64,000 bases of DNA from Duganella sp. OV510 (GTDB lineage: Bacteria; Pseudomonadota; Gammaproteobacteria; Burkholderiales; Burkholderiaceae_D): NCBI RefSeq assembly GCF_900100205.1, contig NZ_FNEQ01000003.1:458700-522699 (forward strand), written 5' to 3'. Numbering within the stretch: the stretch's first letter is position 1; every line of letters starts with the position of its first letter. Positions 1-8,248 of this stretch are shown here, in pieces. The position numbers and the translations under genes are program-made. Under the pieces are notes generated by a model that made no database searches, was not told the DNA's origin, and saw nothing but the letters and a program-made list of their open reading frames with translations.

Positions 1-2
1 GC

Positions 3-119
3 GGCGCCGCCAAACTGCTGGACGACAACGGCAAGATCAACAACGACAGCACCAGGCAATTCCTGAAGAAATTCATCGACACCTACGCCGACTGGGTCGA
101 AACCACCGCCAAGAAATAA
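3..119 (+). CDS. NADPH-dependent FMN reductase family protein, C-terminal end (partial)
   Basis: The window opens inside a reading frame that runs from base 3 to a TAA at 117-119. The visible 38 residues form a charged helix with the pattern KLLDDNGKIN..TRQFLKKFID..ADWVE, which is how NADPH-dependent FMN reductase / chromate reductase flavodoxin-fold proteins end. These enzymes reduce FMN or quinones in the cytoplasm. The start and the FMN-binding part lie upstream of the window, so the assignment rests on the tail alone. The next gene is convergent and its stop follows directly. Confidence 0.55.
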   Translation, partial: GAAKLLDDNGKINNDSTRQFLKKFIDTYADWVETTAKK

Positions 120-794
120 TCAGCGCTTCAGCGCCTTGAAGGCATAGCCGGCCGCCGTCAGCGCGGCCGACTGGCTTTTGGATGGCGTGCCGCGATTCAG
201 TGCCAGCAGACGTGCACCGTCCCGCCCCGGCAGCAGCGCCAGATCAGCACCTGGCAGACGCTGCGCCAGCACGGCCGCCTCATCCTCCGCACCGCCGGCA
301 TACAGCCGGTAAGAGGCGCGACGGTTGCCGACCTCCAGCAGATAGCCAGCCACCGCCACTGTGCCCGGCGCGCCCGGCATGGCCGTCACCCGCAGCCATG
401 CTGCCTGCTTGCGCAGGTCCAGCGTACTCCACGGCCGCAGCGGATGCAGGCGCGGACCCGACGACGGCGACACGCGCGCCGCGCCAGCCCCGCCATTTTC
501 GCTGCCAGCACCGAACGCTTCGGGCACGACCACCGCCGCGCCATCACGCAGCGCGTGCAGCGGCGCCAACCCTTCATAGCGGCCAGCACCGGCCGGCAGC
601 ACCAGCAGCAGATCCGCCGCAGGCCAGCCGGGCGCGGCCTCCTGACAGTACGCCTCGGCATCCGCAGCCACCACCAGCACGCTCAGCCCCTGGAAGCGAA
701 TCTGCACCAATCCCTTGCCCGCCAACTGCACGAGCCCCTGCGCCATGCTCCAGCTGCATGCCAGCGCCAGCAACACCGCCACGTACCATCGCAT
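120..794 (-). CDS. Secreted protein with a degenerate metallo-beta-lactamase-like fold
   Basis: This is a 224-residue protein with a clear N-terminal signal peptide (about residues 1-19, hydrophobic VAVLLALACSWS followed by AQG). After it come short strands of the type FQGLSVLVV and ADLLLVLPAG, then GAAVVVPEAFG. The order resembles UlaG-like MBL-fold hydrolases (strand with GHA/S, then LVTHxHxDH, then VVAP). The metal-binding HxHxDH segment is replaced by LPAGAGRYEG, so a zinc hydrolase activity is unlikely. The start has a good ribosome site (GGGAGG, 5 bases before ATG). The MBL relationship is my inference; a plain hypothetical exported protein is the cautious reading. Confidence 0.6.
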   Translation of the reverse strand: MRWYVAVLLALACSWSMAQGLVQLAGKGLVQIRFQGLSVLVVAADAEAYCQEAAPGWPAADLLLVLPAGAGRYEGLAPLHALRDGAAVVVPEAFGAGSENGGAGAARVSPSSGPRLHPLRPWSTLDLRKQAAWLRVTAMPGAPGTVAVAGYLLEVGNRRASYRLYAGGAEDEAAVLAQRLPGADLALLPGRDGARLLALNRGTPSKSQSAALTAAGYAFKALKR

Positions 795-947
795 CGCCGC
801 CTCCCGTCATCATCAGGAAGCCAGTAAAACATCGACAGCCTGAATTTACCTTGAAGCAACGCAAAGCCCCGGCCGGGAGCGCTCAAAAAACGGGCACAAT
901 GATACAATCCCGCCCTTCCCTCCCATCCCGCTGAGATCCAGACGACC

Positions 948-2633
948 ATGCACGACATGCTGACGCCTTATGAAAAAGGCAATCAAAATCAAACCACCAC
1001 CTGGAGCGAATGCATCGCCTTCTACACCGAGCTGGCGCAACGCTTCCCGCACGTGCTGCGGTTTGAGCAGATCGGTCTGTCCGACGGCGGCATCCCGGTG
1101 CACGCCGGCGTGGTCAGTGCCGACGGCGTGCACGACCGCAGCCAGATCAAGGCCGAAGGCCGCACCGTCTTCTTCAACAACAACGGCATCCATCCTGGCG
1201 AACCGGAAGGTGTGGATGCCTGCATGGCCATCGTGCGCGACCTGTGCTTCGATCCGGCCAGGCTGGCGGCGCTGGGCGACACCGTGCTGCTGTTCGTCCC
1301 GCTGTACAACGTCGACGGCGCGCTGAACCGCGCCAACACCTCGCGCGTCAACCAGGATGGCCCGGAGCAGTTCGGCTTCCGCGGCAACAGCCGCCACCTC
1401 GACCTGAACCGCGACTTCGTCAAGTGCGACACGTACAACGCCCAGCTGTTCAACCAGCTGCTGACCAGCTGGGACCCGGACGTGATGGTGGACACCCACA
1501 CCTCCAACGGCGCCGACTATCCATACACGATGACGCTGATCCACACGCAGGCGGACAAGCTGGGCTACGGCCTCGGCCCCTTCCTGCGCCAGACCATGCT
1601 GCCGCACATCTACAAAGAAATGGAAGCCAAAGGCTGGCCGACCTGCCCTTACGTCAATCCAGTCAAGGACACGCCGGATGACGGCATCGCCGAGTTCCTC
1701 GAAGTGCCGCGCTTTTCGACCGGCTTCGCCGCCCTGCACCACGTGATCGGCTTCATGCCGGAAACGCACATGCTCAAACCGTTCAAGGACCGCTACGATT
1801 CGATGCGCGCCCTGCTGGATGTGACGATGGCCTTCACCGTGCAATACGGCGAACAAATCAAACAACTGCGCGCCGAAGCCAAAGAGCAAGCCGCCAACGC
1901 CACCGAATGGACCGTCAGCTGGAAGATGGACGAAAACAATCCATCGACCTTCCGCTTCAAAGGCTACGAAGCCCAGCGCACGCCTAGCCTGCTGGGCGAC
2001 TACCAGCGCCTGTCCTACGACCGCAGCAAGCCGTGGGAAAAGGACATCGCCTACTACAACAGCTTCGTGCCGTCAGCCACCGTGCGCGCGCCGAAAGGCT
2101 ACATCATTCCGCAAGCGTGGCGCGAAGCCATCGAGCGCCTGCAATGGAACGGCGTGGAAATGGCGCGCTTCGAAGACGCGCAGGAAGTGGAAGCGCAGTA
2201 CTACCACATCGTCTCCGTGATCTCGCGTCCGCACGCCTACGAAGGCCATATGTACCACGACGATGTGCAGCTGGAAGCGCACACTGCGCTGTTCACCGTG
2301 CAGCCGGGCGACTGGTTCGTGCCGCTGAAGCAGGCCAACGCCCGCTACGCTGTCGAAACGCTGGAACCGCAAGGCCATGACTCGTTCTTCCGCTGGGGCT
2401 TCTTCAACAGCGTGCTGGAGAAAAAAGAAAACTTCTCCGACTACGTGTTCGAAGACCTGGCGCTGGAGATGCTGGAAACCGAACCGGAACTGAAAGCCAA
2501 ATTCGAAGCATGGAAGGCCAACAATTCATCATTGGTATCGGACCAGGAAGCGGTACTGGGCTTCATCTTCGCCAACGGCAAGCGCCACGAAGAACCTGAA
2601 TGGCGCCGCTACCCGGTGCTGTCGGTCTTCTAA
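948..2633 (+). CDS. M14 family zinc carboxypeptidase
   Basis: The 561-residue protein carries the M14 metallopeptidase signature. The first two zinc ligands are in IHPGE (His82, Glu85), the third is His184 in VDTHTS, and the general base is probably Glu272 in PETHM. Arg and Asn residues for binding a substrate carboxylate lie in the NSRHLDLNRDF region (about 147-157). There is no signal peptide, so the enzyme is probably cytoplasmic, or exported by an unseen route. About 200 residues C-terminal to the catalytic domain have no motif I recognise. It would remove C-terminal amino acids from peptides. A TACAAT -10-like element lies at 903-908, but its -35 is weak. The gene stands alone. Confidence 0.85.
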   Translation: MHDMLTPYEKGNQNQTTTWSECIAFYTELAQRFPHVLRFEQIGLSDGGIPVHAGVVSADGVHDRSQIKAEGRTVFFNNNGIHPGEPEGVDACMAIVRDLCFDPARLAALGDTVLLFVPLYNVDGALNRANTSRVNQDGPEQFGFRGNSRHLDLNRDFVKCDTYNAQLFNQLLTSWDPDVMVDTHTSNGADYPYTMTLIHTQADKLGYGLGPFLRQTMLPHIYKEMEAKGWPTCPYVNPVKDTPDDGIAEFLEVPRFSTGFAALHHVIGFMPETHMLKPFKDRYDSMRALLDVTMAFTVQYGEQIKQLRAEAKEQAANATEWTVSWKMDENNPSTFRFKGYEAQRTPSLLGDYQRLSYDRSKPWEKDIAYYNSFVPSATVRAPKGYIIPQAWREAIERLQWNGVEMARFEDAQEVEAQYYHIVSVISRPHAYEGHMYHDDVQLEAHTALFTVQPGDWFVPLKQANARYAVETLEPQGHDSFFRWGFFNSVLEKKENFSDYVFEDLALEMLETEPELKAKFEAWKANNSSLVSDQEAVLGFIFANGKRHEEPEWRRYPVLSVF

Positions 2634-2655
2634 ATTTTAATCCTGCGTTACACAT

Positions 2656-2688
2656 CATGCGCATCCTGGCGATCCTGGGATGCGCATG
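2656..2688. repeat. 11-bp inverted repeat (hairpin) between the M14 peptidase and FUSC genes
   Basis: CATGCGCATCC at 2656-2666 is perfectly complementary to GGATGCGCATG at 2678-2688, with an 11-base loop. No T-run follows on either strand, so it is not a classical intrinsic terminator. It may be an RNA-stabilising 3' hairpin of the peptidase transcript or a protein-binding palindrome. It also argues that the upstream ATG at 2680, which lies inside the stem, is not the FUSC start. Confidence 0.6.
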
Positions 2689-2712
2689 CAAGCTGCCCAC
2701 AAGGCCATAGCC

Positions 2713-4908
2713 ATGCATTACGCACTCAATCTGCGCACCTTCTTCTATAGCCATTACTTTTATCTTGGCTTGCGCTTCGCCGCCGGACTGGTAGGCGTTA
2801 CGCTGATTACCCTTCAATTTGCCGACATGGCGGTCGCCATGACGGTCTGCATCGGCGCGCTGTGCACCGCGCTGATGGACATGCCCAGCCCCCTGCGCCA
2901 CAAGTTCAACGAGATGAGCGCCTCGGTGCTGCTATGCAGCGCCGTCACCTTGCTCATCAGTCTGTGCGCACCGTATCACTGGCTGCTGATGGTGATGCTG
3001 GTAGTGATCAGCTTTGCCGCCTGCATGATGGTGGTCTACGGCCGCAAGTCGATGCCGCTGCAACTGGCCACGCTGTTCATCATGACCATGTCGATGGAAC
3101 ACACGATGACGATGCGCGAGTCCTTCATCCATACCGGCTTGTTCACACTGGGCGCCGTGGCCTATCTCGCCTATGCAATGGCGGTGTCGTGGGTGCTGCG
3201 CCACCGCATCAAGCAGCAGGTGCTGGCGGAGGCATTGTTCGAGCTGGCGGCCTACATCGATATCAAGGCGGATTTCTACGACACGCGCTTCAACCTCACC
3301 GAGCAATTCAATAAGCTGATCCGCCATCAAAGCCTGCTGGCCGACCGCCAGCAAGCCTCGCGTGATCTGATCCTGCGTGCGCATAACAACGCCAAGGATG
3401 CGATTGTGGTGCAGGTTCACGTCTGCATGCTGGACCTGTATGAGCTGATCCTCTCCACGCACACCGACTACGCGCTGCTGCGCACCCACCTGGCCGATTC
3501 GCCGGTGATGCAGACGCTGCACGATCTGGCCTACAAGGCGGCGCGCGATATCGAATCGGTGGCGTATGACGTCACGCGCAAGAAGTCCTCCTATCCAGAG
3601 ATCAGCTACGAGCCGGAACTGGAGGCGATCGAAGCGGAACTGGCGGCGATCCAGCAGCGCATCGACGACGGCAAGCCGCAGCAGGAAGCGCTGGCCGTAC
3701 TGCGCGCGCAGCGCAACAAGATCCGCGCCATCATCAAGATGATCGGCGAGCTGCATCAGGCCAGTCAGAAGGCTTACGACACCACTCCGTTCTGGGCGGA
3801 TGCCGACATGGGGCCGTTCCTGTCGCAGCAGAAGTATGAGTTGCGCATGATTCTGTCGCACCTGCGCGTGGATTCGCCGATCTTCCGCTTCTCGCTGCGG
3901 GTGGCGATGGCGATTTCGGTCGGCCTGGCGGTGGCGGCGCTGCTGCCGTATGCGGCGCACAGCTACTGGATCGTGCTGACGATTGTGATCATCCTCAAGC
4001 CGTCGTTCAGCATGACCAAGCAGCGCCGCAGCGACCGCATCATCGGCACCATCATCGGCTGCATCATCACCGCGCTGATCATCAAGTTCCTGAACTACCC
4101 GGCGGCGATACTCGGCATCCTGGTGCTGTCGACGGTGGCCACGCCCACCTTCATCTACCTGCGCTACCGTTACGCGGCGATTGCGGTATCGATCATGATC
4201 CTGCTGCAAATGCACCTGATCGCGCCGGGCAACCATGACCTCATCATGGAGCGGCTGGTGGACACCTTTATCGGTGCGGCGGTGGCGACGGCGTTCAGCT
4301 TTGTGCTGGCCAACTGGGAATATCAATCCTTGCCGCGTCTGGTCGGCGAGGTGCTGAATGTGAACCTGCGCTACATGCAGGCCAGCTTCGATCTGCTGCA
4401 AGGCAAAGGCAAGGACGATTTCGCCTACCGCATCGAACGCAAGCGGCTGATGGATTCGCTGGCGGCGCTTAGCTCGGCGCTGGTGCGCATGCTGGACGAA
4501 CCGGCGCGCAAGCAGCGCGCGGTAGAGGACATCAACCTGTTCATCGTACAGAACTACCTGCTGGTGGCGCACGTGGCGGCCTTGCGGGCGATCCTGCGCC
4601 GGCATACGAAGGAGCTGCCGACCAGCGCCGTCAACGCCATGCTGGGCGAAAGCCACGATCAGGTGGTGGACATTCTCACGCGCGCACTCGATCCGCGTCG
4701 CGCGGTGGCACGCGAAGCAGCCAGCCAGGCCGACGAGGATGCACTGATGTCGGCATCAACGCTGTCAGCGCAAAGCGCTGCGGCGGCGCAGGCGGCGGTG
4801 GTGCCGTGGTCGGGCTGGCCGCTGGTCCAGCGCCGCATTCGTTTGCTGCAAGCGGACGCGGTCAAGATCATCGTCCACCGCGAAGCCATCCTTCGCGACC
4901 TCGCCTGA
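2713..4908 (+). CDS. FUSC family inner-membrane protein (YccS/YhfK-like)
   Basis: This 731-residue protein has two blocks of hydrophobic segments (about residues 20-165 and 395-530) separated by a roughly 200-residue charged cytoplasmic helical domain, then a C-terminal soluble region. This is the duplicated layout of the FUSC / aromatic-acid exporter-like family (YccS, YhfK, AaeB). I chose the ATG at 2713 (MHYALN..TFFYSHYF), the usual family N-terminus, over an upstream ATG at 2680 that sits in a hairpin; AAGG precedes it by 8 bases. The protein is probably a membrane transporter component of unknown substrate. The gene is followed by a convergent LysR regulator. Confidence 0.8.
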   Translation: MHYALNLRTFFYSHYFYLGLRFAAGLVGVTLITLQFADMAVAMTVCIGALCTALMDMPSPLRHKFNEMSASVLLCSAVTLLISLCAPYHWLLMVMLVVISFAACMMVVYGRKSMPLQLATLFIMTMSMEHTMTMRESFIHTGLFTLGAVAYLAYAMAVSWVLRHRIKQQVLAEALFELAAYIDIKADFYDTRFNLTEQFNKLIRHQSLLADRQQASRDLILRAHNNAKDAIVVQVHVCMLDLYELILSTHTDYALLRTHLADSPVMQTLHDLAYKAARDIESVAYDVTRKKSSYPEISYEPELEAIEAELAAIQQRIDDGKPQQEALAVLRAQRNKIRAIIKMIGELHQASQKAYDTTPFWADADMGPFLSQQKYELRMILSHLRVDSPIFRFSLRVAMAISVGLAVAALLPYAAHSYWIVLTIVIILKPSFSMTKQRRSDRIIGTIIGCIITALIIKFLNYPAAILGILVLSTVATPTFIYLRYRYAAIAVSIMILLQMHLIAPGNHDLIMERLVDTFIGAAVATAFSFVLANWEYQSLPRLVGEVLNVNLRYMQASFDLLQGKGKDDFAYRIERKRLMDSLAALSSALVRMLDEPARKQRAVEDINLFIVQNYLLVAHVAALRAILRRHTKELPTSAVNAMLGESHDQVVDILTRALDPRRAVAREAASQADEDALMSASTLSAQSAAAAQAAVVPWSGWPLVQRRIRLLQADAVKIIVHREAILRDLA

Positions 4909-4915
4909 ACTGTGC

Positions 4916-5824
4916 TCAGCCGAGATAGGCCGCCAGTTCTTCCGGCGCGCCTTGCGGGAACGCCTCCTTCAGATACGCCAGAAATGCCGATACGCGTGCG
5001 CTGAGCAGGCGCCGCGACGGATACAGCACCCATAGCTCGATATCCGGCGCATCCAGCTCTCCCCAGTGCACCAGCGTACCGTCCACCAGATCGCCGCTGA
5101 CCAGCGACACCGGCAGGCAGGCCGCGCCCGCACCGGCGCGCACAGCGTCCCGCACCATGATCATCGACGATAGCGACAGCACCGGCTCGATCGCGATATC
5201 CTCGGTCCCCGCGCCGGCACGCAAGCGCCAGGTCTTGGCCGGCGTGACGGTGCCGGTGCCTGTGCCGGTGCCGCGCACCACCGCCGGCACGGCCGCGCCA
5301 TCCTCCGGGCGTGCCAGCTCAGGGCTGGCCACCACCATCATCCGGTCGCGCAGGAAGATGCGCCCAACCAGGTTGGCGTCCGCATCCGGGTTGACGCGAA
5401 TCGCCAGGTCAAACCCTTCTTCCACCATGTCGACACTGCGGTCTTCGGTGCTCACCTCCAGCCGCACCGCTGGATACTTGCGCGCGTAGCCTGCGGCCAG
5501 CTTGCCCATCGCTGTCTGCGAGAACAGCAGCGGAGCACTGATGCGCAAGCGGCCATGCGGTGCAACGCCGCCTTGCGCGATCTCCGCCGCTGCTGCGTCG
5601 ATCTCGGTCAGCAGCGCGCCGGTACGCTGGTGCAGCGCCTGTCCCTCCTGCGTGAGCTTGAGCGTGCGTCCTCCGCGCTCGAACAGCCGCAGAGCGAGAC
5701 TGCTTTCAAGTTCCGCCACGCGGCGCGACAAGGTCGCCTTCGGACGGCCCGAGATGCGCGCGGCGCGCCCGAAGCCGCCGTGACGGGCGACCAGATTGAA
5801 ATCGGCAAGGGCCAGCAAATCCAT
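4916..5824 (-). CDS. LysR family transcriptional regulator
   Basis: The 302-residue protein has an N-terminal winged helix-turn-helix (about residues 1-60: LVARHGGFGRAARISGRPKATLSRRVAELE) and a periplasmic-binding-protein-like effector domain (about 90-295). A much longer open frame continues upstream, but the ATG at 5824 gives the standard LysR start MDLLALADF. It is divergent from an NmrA-type gene 103 bases away, the usual arrangement for a LysR protein controlling its neighbour. An 11-base palindrome, GACAGTCTGTC, lies between them. The effector domain includes a short Thr/Gly repeat (GTGTGTGTVT) around residue 200, which may be a slippage-prone tract. Confidence 0.9.
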   Translation of the reverse strand: MDLLALADFNLVARHGGFGRAARISGRPKATLSRRVAELESSLALRLFERGGRTLKLTQEGQALHQRTGALLTEIDAAAAEIAQGGVAPHGRLRISAPLLFSQTAMGKLAAGYARKYPAVRLEVSTEDRSVDMVEEGFDLAIRVNPDADANLVGRIFLRDRMMVVASPELARPEDGAAVPAVVRGTGTGTGTVTPAKTWRLRAGAGTEDIAIEPVLSLSSMIMVRDAVRAGAGAACLPVSLVSGDLVDGTLVHWGELDAPDIELWVLYPSRRLLSARVSAFLAYLKEAFPQGAPEELAAYLG

Positions 5825-5839
5825 ATGTTCCACCTGTGA

Positions 5840-5850
5840 GACAGTCTGTC
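5840..5850. promoter_or_regulatory. Palindrome in the lysR / nmrA divergent promoter region
   Basis: GACAGTCTGTC is a perfect odd-centred palindrome 16 bases upstream of the lysR start. A TATATT-like -10 for the lysR direction lies beside it. Position and symmetry fit an autoregulatory LysR site, but the typical T-N11-A spacing was not demonstrated. Confidence 0.35.
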
Positions 5851-5927
5851 CAAATATAGCATCTTTCGGACCGTGCACGAGATGCCTACCATAGGAACTG
5901 TCATCAATCACAACCCGGAGAACTTCC

Positions 5928-6791
5928 ATGACTATTCTTGTAACCGGCGCCACCGGTAAAGTTGGCACCCAAGTGATCGAACAACTGCTCAAACGCGGCG
6001 CCAATGTGCGTGCGCTGGTCCGCAATCCCGCCAGCGCCAGCTTGCCGGACGGCGTCAGCGTCGTGCAGGGCGACCTGCTCGATCCCGATTCGCTGCGTAC
6101 CGCCATGGCGGGCGTATCCACGCTGTTCCTGCTGAACGCGGTGGCGGCGGATGAAGTCACGCAGGCCTTGATCGCGCTGAACGTCGCCAAAGAGGTTGGC
6201 GTGCGCCACGTGGTCTACCTGTCGGTGATCCACAGCGACGTGTATGTGAACGTGCCGCACTTCGCCGGCAAGCTGGTGGTCGAACGCATGATCGAGCAGA
6301 TGGGCTTCAGCGCTACCATCCTGCGCCCTGCCTACTTCATGGACAACGACGTCACCATCAAGGACGTGGTGACCGGCTATGGCGTCTACCCGATGCCGGT
6401 CGGCGCCAAAGGGCTGGCGATGATCGACGTGCGCGACATCGGCGAGATCGCCGCGCTTGAACTGCTGCGCCGTGACCAGTCACCAGAACCGCTGCCACTG
6501 GAGCACATCACGCTGGTGGGACCGCAAACACTGACCGGCGCCGACCTCGCGGCGGCATGGTCGGCGGTGCTGGGACGGCAGATCGCCTACGGCGGCGATG
6601 ACACCAGCGCGTTCGAACAAAACCTGCGCAACTTCATGCCGCACTGGATGGCCTACGACATGCGCCTGATGAGCGAACGCTTTCTGACCGACGGCATGCT
6701 GCCGCAAGCCGGTGACGTCGAACGCCTGACCAGGCTGCTGGGGCGTCCGCTGCGACGCTACCGCGATTTCGCCGCCGCCATCGCCAGCTAA
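5928..6791 (+). CDS. NmrA-like NAD(P)-binding protein (atypical SDR)
   Basis: The 287-residue protein begins with the Rossmann motif TGATGKVG (glycines 7, 10, 13). It then shows NVRALVRNP and VVQGDLLDPDSL, the pattern of NmrA / SDR-a5 proteins and of NAD(P)H:quinone oxidoreductase 2-like enzymes. The YxxxK pair of classical SDRs is not obvious, as expected for atypical members. These proteins either reduce quinones or sense NADP(H). The divergent LysR gene probably regulates it. The EamA-type exporter starts 18 bases downstream, so the two may be co-transcribed. Confidence 0.8.
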   Translation: MTILVTGATGKVGTQVIEQLLKRGANVRALVRNPASASLPDGVSVVQGDLLDPDSLRTAMAGVSTLFLLNAVAADEVTQALIALNVAKEVGVRHVVYLSVIHSDVYVNVPHFAGKLVVERMIEQMGFSATILRPAYFMDNDVTIKDVVTGYGVYPMPVGAKGLAMIDVRDIGEIAALELLRRDQSPEPLPLEHITLVGPQTLTGADLAAAWSAVLGRQIAYGGDDTSAFEQNLRNFMPHWMAYDMRLMSERFLTDGMLPQAGDVERLTRLLGRPLRRYRDFAAAIAS

Positions 6792-6809
6792 TGCTGATAC
6801 CATAAGGCG

Positions 6810-7724
6810 ATGACCACATCGCCTTCCACCTTCAGCAGCCGCGACCTCCTTTCCGCCCTCCTCGTGGTGATTATCTGGGGCACCAATTTCGTCGCGATGA
6901 AGGTGGGCTTGCGCAGCCTGACGCCATTCCAGCTGGGGGCCGCGCGCTACATCTTCGCTGTGCTGCCGCTGATTATCTTCATCAGGCCGCCCAGGCTGCC
7001 CGCGAAGTGGGTGATCGCTTACGGCCTGAGCCAAGGTGTAGGCCAGTTCGGCCTGCTGTTTTTGTCGCTGAAGGTGGGCATGTCCGCCTCGCTGGCCTCG
7101 GTCATCCTGCAAACGCAGGTCTTTTTCACCGCCATCTTCGGCTTCATGCTGCTGAAGGAGCACACCAGCCGCGCGCTGCTGGCCGGCCTGGGTCTGGCCG
7201 CATTGGGCCTGGGCTGCTTCGCCATGAACTTCTTCGAAACGGGGCACGTCAGCGATATTACGCCGGCCGGCTTTGCGCTGTGCCTGACCGCCGCCGCCAT
7301 GTGGGCCGCCTCCAACATCGTGGTGCGCGGCGCGCAGAAGGCCGCGCCGGGATTCGACGTGGTCAGCTTCATGGTCTGGTGCAGCCTGGTGCCCATCATT
7401 CCCTTCATGCTGCTGTCGCTGGCGTTTGACGATCCGGCCACGCGCTGGCAATGGACCGATGCGCCGTACACCACCTGGATCGCGGTGGCCTACCTGGGCT
7501 GGATGGCCACCATCCTCGGCTACGCCATGTGGACCCGGCTGCTGAAGCGCCATCCGGTCAACCGCGTGGCGCCGTTCAGCCTGGGCGTGCCGGTGGCCGG
7601 CATCAGCTCCGGCATGCTGATCCTGGGTGACAGCATCAACGGCTGGCAATGGACCGGTATCGCGCTGGTGGTCGCCGCTTTGGTCTGCACGATGTTTGCC
7701 GGCCGCTGGCTGGATCGCACCTAA
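6810..7724 (+). CDS. eamA: EamA family exporter (O-acetylserine/cysteine exporter-like)
   Basis: The 304-residue protein has ten predicted membrane segments in two EamA repeats: WGTNFVAMKVGLRSLTPF in the first half and MWAASNIVVRGAQ opening the second. Throughout its length it resembles E. coli EamA (LQTQVFFTAIFG, SLVPIIPF, RVAPFSLGVPVAG segments). EamA exports cysteine and O-acetylserine, but substrates in this large family cannot be read from sequence alone. The stop codon overlaps a palindrome at 7723-7740. Confidence 0.8.
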   Translation: MTTSPSTFSSRDLLSALLVVIIWGTNFVAMKVGLRSLTPFQLGAARYIFAVLPLIIFIRPPRLPAKWVIAYGLSQGVGQFGLLFLSLKVGMSASLASVILQTQVFFTAIFGFMLLKEHTSRALLAGLGLAALGLGCFAMNFFETGHVSDITPAGFALCLTAAAMWAASNIVVRGAQKAAPGFDVVSFMVWCSLVPIIPFMLLSLAFDDPATRWQWTDAPYTTWIAVAYLGWMATILGYAMWTRLLKRHPVNRVAPFSLGVPVAGISSGMLILGDSINGWQWTGIALVVAALVCTMFAGRWLDRT

Positions 7725-7740
7725 GTTATACGCATAACTT
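7723..7740. repeat. Perfect inverted repeat at the eamA stop codon
   Basis: AAGTTAT (7723-7729) and ATAACTT (7734-7740) flank a 4-base spacer. The repeat overlaps the eamA TAA and lies about 87 bases before the next small gene. It is A/T-rich with no T-run, so it looks more like a dimeric repressor site than a terminator. Confidence 0.5.
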
Positions 7741-7826
7741 ATAGCTCGTATCACAAATCAAAAGTTTATTTATTACTGAAAGCGGAGCATACTGCAACGC
7801 AACAAACGTGATAAATGGAGCTTCTG

Positions 7827-8048
7827 ATGAGCACAACGAGCTATACCACCATCAACGACACTGGCTACTTCGCCAATGTTGCCACTGCAGTACGCCAGCT
7901 GTTCGCAGCCGTGTTCGCCGTACAGCCAGGTATGTCGCAGCGCAACAAAGAAGAAACCATCTGGTGGCTCAACAGCATGGCGAATGACTGCGAATTGCAC
8001 TCGCCTGGCTTGTCCGCCGAACTGCGTCACTTCGCATCGCGTGCTTAA
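7827..8048 (+). CDS. Small conserved-looking hypothetical protein (73 aa)
   Basis: I do not recognise this family. The likely start is the ATG at 7827 (MSTTSYTTINDTGYF), because GGAG at 7817-7820 is well spaced from it; an in-frame ATG at 7815 has no such site. The protein is soluble-looking and rich in Ala, Ser and aromatic residues, with an EETIWWLNSMA segment and an ELRHFASRA tail. A second tiny gene begins 26 bases downstream and a strong terminator closes the pair, so they form a short transcription unit. Codon use matches the neighbours, which supports real translation. Confidence 0.65.
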   Translation: MSTTSYTTINDTGYFANVATAVRQLFAAVFAVQPGMSQRNKEETIWWLNSMANDCELHSPGLSAELRHFASRA

Positions 8049-8074
8049 TTAACCGAATTCACTGGAGAACAACT

Positions 8075-8170
8075 ATGCTGACCATCATCGAAAACCTGCC
8101 TGCCGCTATTGCCCTGTCTGGCCTGGTATTGCGCCTCTACCTGGGTCGCAAGCCAGAAACCAAAGAGTAA
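8075..8170 (+). CDS. Small hydrophobic protein (31 aa)
   Basis: The frame MLTIIENLPAAIALSG..RKPETKE begins at an ATG preceded by GGAG (8064-8067, spacing 7) and ends just before a strong terminator. Residues 3-21 form one short hydrophobic or amphipathic helix, followed by a basic-acidic tail, so a membrane-associated micro-protein is likely. It is too short for most gene callers. It probably shares a transcript with the 73-aa gene upstream. Confidence 0.55.
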   Translation: MLTIIENLPAAIALSGLVLRLYLGRKPETKE

Positions 8171-8196
8171 GCTGCACAGCAACCAGGCAAAATGGC

Positions 8197-8233
8197 AAAA
8201 AGCCCCGGCACGCGCAAGCGGCCGGGGCTTTTT
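8197..8233. terminator. Strong bidirectional intrinsic terminator
   Basis: AAAAAGCCCCGGC (8197-8209) pairs perfectly with GCCGGGGCTTTTT (8221-8233) around an 11-base loop. A-run and T-run flank the stem, so it terminates both the small-gene unit on the plus strand and the permease gene on the minus strand. Confidence 0.9.
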
Positions 8234-8248
8234 AATGGCTGAACCGGT

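Noticed and set aside
2932..4656. Minus-strand open frame opposite the FUSC gene
   Set aside because: Translation is Arg/His/Gln-rich with no motif; the FUSC protein has the expected membrane pattern.
5825..6190. Upstream extension of the LysR frame
   Set aside because: It runs antisense into the NmrA gene; the standard LysR N-terminus begins at 5824.
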